Positions 37,213 to 47,196 of a DNA stretch of 64,000 nucleotides are shown here, one piece after another (within the stretch, counting starts at the first letter, position 1; each line of letters starts with the position of its first letter). The DNA is from Dichetophora obliterata (Eukaryota; Arthropoda; Insecta; Diptera; Sciomyzidae). The DNA lies in assembly GCA_963920525.1 (NCBI GenBank), contig OY986439.1:21400819-21464818 (forward strand), given 5' to 3'. The translations under genes were made by a program, and so were the position numbers. The notes under the pieces are model-generated. The model was not told where the DNA came from and searched no databases. It saw only the letters and a list, made by a program, of their open reading frames with translations.

Positions 37213-39990
37213 AAGAAAAATGCACTAAATTGCTTAACGTTGTTATTTTTGTGGTTAACAATGCCTGAAAATTCGTCGTTAAGCGAAAAACAGATATTGT
37301 TAAAGAACTGTCAAAGTTATCGTCAAAAATAACTTAGGTTAAGTTTGAGAATACGAGTTAGCGAAAATTGTAGCGTAAATAACGTTAACATGTTTGGGAA
37401 TCCCGCTACTGAAGAGGAAATGTAGCTATTTCCGAAACAGACTGTCTGAGCTAAGCAATGGACTCTATACAGAATTGTTGTTCCCTTCTTAAAATCTTAG
37501 TGGATCTAAATAAAGCTCACAATTAAATTCATGTAAGAATTTTACAGATCACAATTAATTATACATATATGTATTTATATATATGTACAATCATGAGAAA
37601 ATAAATAGGGACACCTGTATTTTTATATTTAAAGCTGAATGAATTATATACAAGGTACCGCAGATATAGATTTAACTCCCTCGGGTGGTGATTCTCCTTC
37701 ATTAGGCGAGCAAAAATATGTAAGGATGAGGTTCACCCCCTCCCCCTTTGGGAGCTAGATAGGAAAAACATGAAAATATGTGTCATTACATTTTACTCCA
37801 TATTTAATTTGTCTCTTAGCCGATTTCCAAGGTTTACATTTCGTTGAGAAGAAAATCAAATTTACATCAAGTTGTTTTTTAAATTTTTTGCATAAAGTCA
37901 CAATTAAGAAAGTTTTGAGCAACTAAATTCTAACAAAAATTTTAGAAAAATTTTAAGCTCAAAAATAAAAAAATTTGATAAAAATTGTCAACTTCTTTTC
38001 AGTTATTGACAATTTCATTAACAAATCTTGTTTTTTAGCTTTAAATTTTGTATTGAAAACAACAAACAAATAGAAATATTCAAAATACTGGTTAACAATT
38101 TTTTTATTTGCCAGAATAGGGCTGTAAGTTTATAACGTAAGCAAAAATATTTTATTTTTAAATTTTTTTTTAAGTCGACTTTCTTTTACTTTTACTACTA
38201 GAATGTCTTGGCAACAACATAAGATATATTTTAATCATTGAAGGTAGCTAAAAAAAATTGTTATTGACACAAGTGTTTTTTTTTTAATATAAGTTGAGTA
38301 TCAAGTACGTAAAAGTCTAATTCTTACATATTAACTACTAAAGGAGCTTTGGAAAAAATATGAAACTGGAAAATTTAAATGCGTTGCAAAACGTAAAAAG
38401 CTTATATTAAGATTTCTTTACTTGCCTATATCTACCTGATATTGTGTGTAGATATTTTTTAATGGTTGAAGCAAAAAAAAATTAAAAATTGTTCTAGAAG
38501 AGAACGGTAAAATAAATAAGGGATTGGTTTGTACAGAAATTATCTAAGGCATTTTAAAAACTTGATAACTTTTATTGCAAGTGGGAATTATTAAAGTAGA
38601 TTTTATAAAATCACCCAATTTATTTACAACTAGAAGTGTATCCGGCATTGTACAGGCTTTTTTTAGTTCATTGAATTCGGAAGTCCCTTAAATTTTGTGT
38701 TCGTTACATACGATCGCTGTTTTAAGCGTTAAATAATTTGTTTCAACAGATTTTGTATATTGTTGTTATATTTTAATTCTTGTAGTATGATTTTGTTTAT
38801 ATCGCATTAAAGTTCTTATATTGAAAACTTACAGAAGATAAAGTTCTCAAAATGGCCCTTGCTCGCATAAAAAACCTTGAGTTATGAATTTATTAGAGGA
38901 AAAAAGTATGAAAATGAGAATTCGAAAACTTTTCGTTGCTTCTGTTAAGCTTAATTTCTAAGTTGAGGATCTAAAAAATTTGAATTTTATAATTTAATTG
39001 TTTTTAATTTTCCAAGATTTATTTATTTCCAATTGTTATTTTCAATTTGATTGAAAAGAACTGGCCACTGAAAATGTCATAGTGATAACCAAGCATAATA
39101 CTTTCAAAAGATATAACCTTATTAACTCTGCACATTATTTTCAAATCAAATTATGACTTCGCACGGTTAGAATTAATATTTTTTAAACTACAATTTCTAG
39201 CCTCACTCAAAGCATTAAAAAACTATTTTCTGGAGTTGGCAGCTCTAAGCAGAATATTTGTTATTTCATGGAGCATTAAAAGTTTTTCTCGCAAACTTGG
39301 GGGCGTGAGATACAACAAAAATAATGGATTTTGTTGTTGTCATCTTATGTGTCTGTTCAGTGAAAATGTTGCAAAATTCAAAAAATGCTGTTTTTGCAAA
39401 ATTTACACGTTATGCAGTAGCTTTGATTTCTGTTTTTTGTTTAGCTGAATCATATGCAAATGCCTTTTTTCATTCATTCAAATCACAGCGCACCACGTAT
39501 ATTTTTATTTTAAACTGGAACCGCCCGCAAGTTTTTGATTTGAAAAAGATTGGATAAATTCCAGAGTCCTTTTAGCAATTACTTTTTTCTGGCACTTGTA
39601 CCAAGTCGTTTTGTTTGCAGATTTATGGGCGTCCCAGACTATTTCAATGGTTTGGTTTTTTAACTTTTGCCAGCTTTGCATTTTTCTTCGATTTTTAACA
39701 TTGCACTTTCCACGAACTTTTTATAATATATAAATTTTAAGTTACATTTTACACATAATTTAATTTAAATTTTATATTTATTCGGCCGTGATTATTTGTG
39801 TATGCAGAAATTTTCTATCACTTTCTCTTTTCGTACTGACATTCTAGATTGTTTATGTCTGGCTGTTGACATTCGCTTGGTCACTTTTCTCAATAAGTTC
39901 GTTCAACGCAAATTAAAATATTAGCAACAGGGTGGCTCGAAGATGATTTACTACAATACAAATAATTGGAACATGTCGAGAATAGCTCCA
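37213..39990. other. Gene-free AT-rich sequence
   Basis: No coding feature is supported. ORFs at 39236 and 39324 overlap in different frames and have no recognisable domain. 39560-39720 read in reverse has a short run (WDAHKSANKTTWYKC) that could be a decayed transposase piece, but this is too weak to annotate. Confidence 0.45.
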
Positions 39991-39994
39991 AAAA

Positions 39995-40540
39995 ACTTTT
40001 TTGGTGGATTATATGGATTTTGGTTTCCTAAATCCAAATCTGAAAAAATTGCAGGCTGCTCGAAATTTATTTAGAAGTTATAAGCCTCCAAAGTTGGAGA
40101 AAATGGCCTTAAAATCTTCCTATTTAATTTTTCAACAAAACTACGCTTCATGGGTATCATAAGAAAGGTTATGAAAGTACCTATTAAACAAGGTATCAAA
40201 CTTAAAACCCAAGCATAACTTTTTGAGATATAACCATATTAAGTGTAGTGCTTTCGTTAAAGGGAAACCACTAGTTTTTAAACAAATTGTATATATATGA
40301 ATAGTTTTATCTTAAAAACTTATGCATGGATTTTCATATTTGATACCTCGCTGAACAGGTATTTAGGATTGCGAAACACTAAAAATAACAGCAAGATGTG
40401 TAGGCCATTTTTTAATTTTTTGAGGCTTATAGCTTCTAAACCTATTTCAAGCGGCCCGAAATTTTTCCAGATTTGCATTAGGAGGCTAAAATCCATATGC
40501 TTCAACAAAAAAATGTACCAAAAAATTTAGTTCGTGGACG
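39995..40540. mobile_element. Foldback element, copy 3 (short loop)
   Basis: Arms 39995-40250 and 40295-40540 are inverted (TTTAGAAGTTATAAGCCTCC against AGGCTTATAGCTTCTAAACC; CGAAATTTATTT against CCCGAAATTTT). The loop is short. Overlapping mirror ORFs at 40297 (+) and 40320 (-) arise from the arms. Confidence 0.7.
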
Positions 40541-40989
40541 TAACTACATATCGTTTGGCCAAAAAAAAAAAGAAGAGATGTTAATTCTGCAAAGTACCGT
40601 TTGTGTAGCTTATTTGGGTAACCGGTAGTTGGGTGGAAATTATTTAAAAAGATAACGTCAAAAATTTAATCTGCCGTCTGACTCTGCTCAGCGGACGTAG
40701 ATTCGACGTCGCGACACTTGCGACAAAGAAATTAAATTAAAATCGTGTGAACAAGGGAGTCGGTAAAATTTTTGGCTTGGTGTTGCTCGCTTACGACACT
40801 CGTTTCCCGAAATAGGCTGTACAAACTTATTTATCTCTTTGCCAGTATACAGAAGCAACGTCGTCATCCATCTGGACTCATTATGTCAATCCCGAACGGT
40901 TTTGTAAGTCCCGGGACTGTCGGGATTTTTTCTTATGTTTCTCAAAAATTTTGTTTCTATAAAAGCTATTAAATTATATTTTTTAAAGT

Positions 40990-41297
40990 TTTTTCTAAAT
41001 GACCTTGTTATTTATTATGTTGATTTTATATGATTTAAATACAAATTCTAAATGTTTGATAGCTTAAATCATACTTGATTTTAGATACAAATTCTAGTTG
41101 TTTGATAGTTTAAAATCGTTTATTGAGCTTTTGATCAAAGTTAGAACAATTATTTGTTCTAACGAATCTTCCCAAAGAAACAACAACAACTTTTTTCAAT
41201 ATGAAACGGAAAAAATCACTAGCTGATTTTATTGCAATTTCGGCCCTGCTGAAGGCTTCATCAGAAATCTTTGTGATACCCACGCAAGCGCGCACTT
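40990..41297 (-). mobile_element. Inverse copy of the 26.1-26.5 kb element
   Basis: This matches 26240-26520 in reverse complement, including the CTGATGA-hairpin-GAAA block (41238-41264 on the minus strand). The 61-aa minus ORF at 41110 and the plus ORF at 26156 are the same reading frame of this element. The similarity could suggest coding but shows no domain. Confidence 0.6.
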
Positions 41298-42290
41298 AAT
41301 TTTTTTTATTTAAACAATTCATTCTTTTAACATCTTTGAAATCTATATTATATATTTTTATATTTTTTATTTATTTGAACACGTTTGAGATATCTATTAA
41401 ATAATAACTTAACAAAAAAAATTCATTTGCACATATTATTAATCATAATAATCATAATAATATATCGTCACCAGAATTCAAAAAGCCGTAATTTACATTT
41501 TAAAAATTTTACAGGAGAAGCAAGAAACTTACTAAATTTAAAAAAATTTTACTTAGGGCTTCTATAACTTTGTTAATAAAAACGTAGTTTTTTGTTGCAC
41601 ACTTGAAAAAAATACTGTAGTAATATTTACTAAACAATGTGTATTTACTTCATATATATGTATTTTTATTTATTTTTAAATACATATGTAGTTATTCAAT
41701 ATATTTTTACTGAATTTACATTTAAATAATTAATACTACACGAAGTAGTTGCATGTAGTAAGTATTTGTTTACATACATTTATTTAAATAAAAAATATCT
41801 GCATTAAAATAAAATGCATAATATGTTTTTGATAGCAATTGTATTTATTTCAACTTAAATAATTTTAAAAAGTTCGTGATGAAGACCTGTGGTAAGTATA
41901 CTTCTTAAAATGTATTTTTTAATACAAAAATACTTTGATTTTTTTATAATAAAAGCAATCTTTGTACTGTGGCAGAAAACGTTTTGCAGTTTTTTTAATT
42001 AATAAATGAATTGTAGATGTATTTATTTTCTGTAGTATACGTCGAAAGTAATGAATATCCATAATGCTTTCCTACAAAATTACATTGATCATAATATGCT
42101 TTCATTAGGACTTTCTATTTTACAAGCTAATATTCGTTTCATGGAATGCCTACTACAACTTTCATATAGATTAGAAATAAAAAGATGACAGGTAACCCGC
42201 GAATTCAAAGAAATTGTTTAACAGAGAAAACTGAAAATTCAAGATAGTTTTAAAAATTAAACTAGACTCCTTACTGATATACTAATGACA
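41298..42290. other. Non-coding gap
   Basis: Very AT-rich; short TAT/ATA runs; no feature. Confidence 0.5.
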
Positions 42291-42294
42291 AATT

Positions 42295-42715
42295 CTGGCA
42301 ACAGCAATGACGGCAATAATGCCCGATGTTTTTTAAAAATTCAGAAAAAAGTGCATATATAACTGAAATTTACTTAGAGCTTATAAATCACTTTCGCACT
42401 ACTCTCGGAAGTTTAAGTTCTGGACCATCTATAAATTTAAGTTCATTTGCACCTTATGCAACCGAAACCGCAAGTTTATACGTCACGGTCTACAAAGTTT
42501 ATATGTCACGGTCCACAAAGTGCTGTATCATTTATGTGATGTAATCAGCAGCTCTATATTGCCAATTGGGCAACTGTCCGAGGAAGCCCAAGAAGCTCGA
42601 AACAAAGATATCAGACGATACCGTGATACTGACTGATAAAGAGATTGTTGGTGTCGTCTGATCCTTACTAAGCAGTTTAATAAAATCTTTTCAAAAGCCT
42701 AACAAAGATATGTTG
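42295..42715 (+). pseudogene. Decayed transposon ORF fragment
   Basis: Across shifted frames one reads FFKNSEKSAYIT.IYLELI..F (42326 on), then LPIGQLSEEAQEARNKDIRR (about 42558-42617), then RLLVSSDP and LLSSLIKSFQKPNKDMLELY. The LPIG.LSEEAQEARNKD block is familiar to me from repetitive uncharacterised arthropod ORFs carried by mobile DNA; I cannot name the family with certainty. Stops and frameshifts make it a pseudogene. Confidence 0.6.
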
Positions 42716-43419
42716 GAATTATATTATCACATCGGAATGTTCAACAGGTAGGTAAGAAGGAGATGATGATGATATCCAATCAATTAGTACTTCAGATAAA
42801 GAATAATTGTGCGCATGTAACACAACTTCAAAGTCCATATTAATTGATATAAAATTTTTTGCAGGTATGAAAAGTTCTGTGATGTTGACAACAACGTTGA
42901 CGACGCTGGAAAAAAAATTAGAAATACACATGAAGTTCTTTAAATTCCTATTTGATTTAAAGTTTCAAATGAAGTAAAATATTTAAATTGAATTGCATTA
43001 AGTGTGCCATTAATCTAAATATGAAACATTTAACATTGTTGCACCCTGTACTGCATCCTGTGCATTGCAAATTAAAACAATTTCTTATATACTATGCATA
43101 CCTAAAAAAGTGCATATGTTGAAATTAAGGCTATCTTCTTTTTACATAAATTCATATTTACATATGTATATTTTGTTTCGCATATTTTGAAAAATATATA
43201 ATTTACACTATTTTTCTTATGATCTTAGTTAATATATGAAATGAATTCTAGTCAGTAATGAGTTGATGCTAATCGAATACAGAACACATTTGATTAATTA
43301 TATTTATAGCTGCGTTTCTTAAAATAAAACACTGCTTTTAACAACATAAGTTCATAAAAATACGTATCTAAAAATACTTCTTCGAAATTTCTTCGAACAA
43401 ATCGGAAGGCTGATGAGCA

Positions 43420-43685
43420 AAGCACAAGCGCGTCGGAAGCGAATTTCATCTGGGGGGGCAGTACAAATGGGGGGGGCAGTACAAATGGTGGTGCAAAAAA
43501 AGTTCACCAAAATTTCTTCATATGAAACATGAAGAAGAGAGAAAGAAGAGGAAAATATATAATACAAAAATATTATCGTTGTACAAAAACTGATATTTTG
43601 AATAACTTTTCCTTTTAAATTGTTTATATAGCTAAAAAAGGGGGGGCAACTGCCCACCTTTTCCCCCCGCTTCCGACGCCAATGG
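43420..43685. mobile_element. MITE-like element with G7-8 tracts
   Basis: Ends GCGTCGGAAGCG (43429) and CGCTTCCGACGC (43668-43679) are exact inverts. Just inside are G-runs: CTGGGGGGGCAGTACAAATG twice on the left, and GGGGGGGCAACTGCCC then CCCCCCGC on the right. No clear target duplication. The 113-aa minus ORF over it is not supported as a gene. Confidence 0.6.
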
Positions 43686-43689
43686 CAAA

Positions 43690-44380
43690 GCAATCAGAAC
43701 CCTATTCAACAAAAGCATAGCAACATCCACAAAGGACCTATACAAAACAAATGGACATCAACCAACTCTTATGCACAGAAATATGTAAATACACACGTAG
43801 ACAAAAGTGATCGTCGCTTAGTTTCTGCACCATTTGAATCATCCATGCCCAGAAAATAATTGTAAAATACAATTTGTAATTTTTTTTTTAATAAATCAAT
43901 GCTTTGATGTATTTTTAAAATAAAAAAAATTATTCTCAAGCTTGCTAAAAAAATATTTGAAATTTATTTTCCTTGCAGCAAACGGCCATTTATGGCATTC
44001 AATATGTTTATAAAAGTTTCGCGGATATGGCAACTCCAAAATTTGTCTGTATTTTCAATAGTTTCCGTTAAAAAAGTTTCCTAAATGCACGTTTGATTTG
44101 CATATATTAAAAAAATGAGCAAAGCAAGAAAATAAACTTCGATTGAAGAGCGAAAAATTATTATAAATACCTATAAATACCTACAAAATAAGACAAAAAT
44201 GGTTTATTTATTGGTCATTCACTAGTTTTAAGTTTTTAATTTTTTTCTATATTCTCTAATACACGGAATTTACCCATCTGAGGATAATAATAACTCATAA
44301 AATACAAAATAAATAAACTACTCAAATATACATAAGCAAAGTTATAGAAAAGTTTGTATTGGATCAAAAAATTTTTGAGA
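43690..44380. other. Non-coding gap
   Basis: AT-rich, no supported gene or repeat. Confidence 0.45.
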
Positions 44381-45781
44381 GCCAGCTCGACAAAAAAATT
44401 TTTGGCACGATTACGATTTCCGGGGCGCCGTGATTTGAAAGTATTTTCTGGTAGAGAACAACAAAAAATGTTTGGCCGAAGAAAAAATCGATTTCTGAAC
44501 CAGTTATCGAGTTATCGATTTTTTAATTTTTTTTTTCTTTCAAAAAGATATGTTAAAAAAACATCTATAACTTTGTTACTATTCAATAAATCTAAAACCA
44601 AAATAGTATCAAATTTAAATTTTCTACTAAATTTGCCTATTTAAGGTACTAAAACTATATTTTATTTTTAAAGCTTACAACTTGAGCTTTCGTTTGATAT
44701 ATAAAATTATATAAATATTTTTTAAAATACACACCATGTAACATAAAAGTGCTTTTTGGAAAATATATAAAACTGTTTCTGAAGACGCCACTCTTCTTCA
44801 TCAGTGATATTTAGTATAATTTTGCATAATAAACTGAAAGTTTTATTATCTTAAGATTTTACTGTGACAGACTGAATAGCTATTATAAAATAGCATTAAA
44901 AAATTGTATTTAGGTTTTTGACCAGCAAACAGAAAAGGTTAAATAAGAGACCTTTAATAATAATCATCAGCTGTTTCTTCTTCATCGTCGTCATTCAAAT
45001 CCTCTATCTCCTCCTGGATGGTTAAAACACGCTGATGTTTTTCGGGAATCAAGTGTTTGATTTTACAGATTCAACCGTAGGAACGTCAATAGCCTTAAGC
45101 TGCAACCCAACTCCGCGCGTTCCATTTACAAATCCGTAATATAATGCCTTTACAGCTTCTAAAAACTGCATTATTTGAGATCCAATGCCATCTTTATAGA
45201 GCTTTTCTAAAACATTTTTGCGATAAAAATACAGGGCTACATATTTGTGAAGCAGTTTCGGACTTTTGCGGCAATTTTTTTAATGAGTTTATTTTGATTT
45301 TCCAAATCATTTATCGTATTTCTGCTACTGCCGTTCTCAACAAATTCACCTATACTATGGTTTGTTTGCATGTGGACCGTGCCAGAGCTAAGCAATTTTT
45401 CGACGCCCAAATACTGCTTTGCATTGTCAGTGCATAAAATGCTTGTTGATGGATTGATATATATTTTAATTTGTGAACTGTGAATTGCCTTAATTAGTTT
45501 TTGCAATGTTCCACCATGTATCATAAATGCCTTTTTTTGCAAATGGTCACATAAATCTCAATTGTCTGTGACAACATTTTCATTTGTTAATGGCATAAGC
45601 GAACATTAGCTATTTGATCTAATAAAATGGAAGCCATTCTCCAAACTGATTAAAAACTAAAATTGTTTCACTGGCTAGAAAATCCTACTATTCATATAAA
45701 TATTACAGCTACAATCTTCCCTTAAAAACAGTTGTTTATTGTAATGGTGGTATAAGAAAATATGGAGTAAGAAAACAAATC

Positions 45782-45997
45782 AACTAGGGCAAATATGCCA
45801 GAAATAAAAACTTTCCGTACAAGAGAAAATTATTTTATTATAAAAAAAAATAAAAAATCAAATAAATCATATGTATTATACCCCTATTATACCCCAAACG
45901 AAAGATAAATTTTTAGACTTCAATAGTTTACTTGTCATAATCTATATTAATAACGGTAGTTTTTGAGAAAATAATGGTTTTAGTGTTCAGCAAATAA
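45782..45997 (+). repeat. Left copy of ~215-bp direct repeat flanking the jockey element
   Basis: This runs from ACTAGGGCAAATATG to GTGTTCAGCAAATAA and is repeated at 50142-50357. By eye the copies differ at five bases and one homopolymer length. The right copy starts directly after the poly(A) tail and the left copy ends 8 bp before the ORF1 ATG, as expected for a very long target-site duplication. Confidence 0.85.
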
Positions 45998-46005
45998 CAG
46001 TTGTA

Positions 46006-47196
46006 ATGGATAGTGAGCTTAGTGATGATGACAACTTAGGTTGGCAACAGGTTGTCATGCCCACAGCAAAAAAAAGACGAGTTGTTTCGCCTGCAATGCA
46101 ACAGCACAAGCCCTTGCAATACAAAAAAAACGAAGCTGGTAATTCAACTAATAACAACAACCGTTTTGAATTGCTAAGTGATGAAGAAGAAGAAATGTGT
46201 GAAACTTTAAATGATAAAAACTCAGAACAAAATTCCGAACCAAAGTTACCACCAATTTATATTCCTAATATTACAAACATTAAAAAAATGTGTGATACCT
46301 TTACAAGTGTTATATCAAAAAATGAATTTACTTACAAATCCCTTAGAGATAATCAAATAAGAGTTATGATAAAATCCATTAGCTCTTATAGATTGCTAGT
46401 AGCGCACCTAGAAAAAAATAAAATTAATTTCCACACTTACCAATTAAAACATGAAAAATCATATAGGGTTGTTGTTAAAAACCTACACCACTCTACTCCA
46501 AAAGAAGATATAAAAGATACAATTGAAAGTTTTGGTCATAAAGTAAGAAACATAACTAACGCGCGAAGCTTTATAACCAAGGAGCCTTTGTCAATGTTTT
46601 TTATAGATATTGAACCTAATGACAACAACAGTAAAATATATGAGATAAGAGTTATAAATAACGCAATTGTTGCAGTAGAGCCCCCTATAAAACTTAATGA
46701 AGTTGTTCAATGTTTTCGATGCCAGCAGTTTGGACACACAAAAACTTACTGCAGAAAGCCTTTTAGATGTGTTAAATGTGGGCTGTCACACCCAACAAAT
46801 GAATGTCCAAAAAATAAAGATAGTCCGCCACAATGCATAAACTGCTTACAAAACCATACAGCCACTTACAAAGGCTGTAAAGTGTATCAAGACTTAGTGT
46901 TCAAGAAAAATATTAACAATGGTAGAAATATAAACGTAAATCAAATATCGAATAATATAAACTATAATGATTTCCCCCAACTTCAACATGCTGATACCTC
47001 ATTTAACAACACTCCCTATAAATATAGCAACGGTACTGATCAGAATCATCTCTCGTACGCAGAAGCATTAAAAGTCAATATCTCAAGTGATAATAATAGT
47101 TTAAAAAAAATTGAAGAGCTCCTTAGCAAGCAAATAGAGCTGACAAACACTTTAATGAATATGATGTCAATACTGATAACAAAGTTATGCAAATAA
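46006..47196 (+). CDS. Jockey ORF1: gag-like nucleic-acid-binding protein
   Basis: 396 aa. The N-terminus is acidic and low-complexity (residues 1-80). A PRE_C2HC-like region follows (~130-225, with KSYRVVVKNLHHSTPKEDIK). Three CCHC-type knuckles come next: CFRCQQFGHTKTYC, CVKCGLSHPTNEC and CINCLQNHTATYKGC (~235-293). This is the standard jockey-clade ORF1 architecture; such proteins bind the element RNA. The C-terminus is Asn-rich. The stop overlaps the ORF2 start (ATGCAAATAA, 47187-47196), which suggests coupled termination-reinitiation. No internal stop. Confidence 0.92.
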   Translation: MDSELSDDDNLGWQQVVMPTAKKRRVVSPAMQQHKPLQYKKNEAGNSTNNNNRFELLSDEEEEMCETLNDKNSEQNSEPKLPPIYIPNITNIKKMCDTFTSVISKNEFTYKSLRDNQIRVMIKSISSYRLLVAHLEKNKINFHTYQLKHEKSYRVVVKNLHHSTPKEDIKDTIESFGHKVRNITNARSFITKEPLSMFFIDIEPNDNNSKIYEIRVINNAIVAVEPPIKLNEVVQCFRCQQFGHTKTYCRKPFRCVKCGLSHPTNECPKNKDSPPQCINCLQNHTATYKGCKVYQDLVFKKNINNGRNINVNQISNNINYNDFPQLQHADTSFNNTPYKYSNGTDQNHLSYAEALKVNISSDNNSLKKIEELLSKQIELTNTLMNMMSILITKLCK

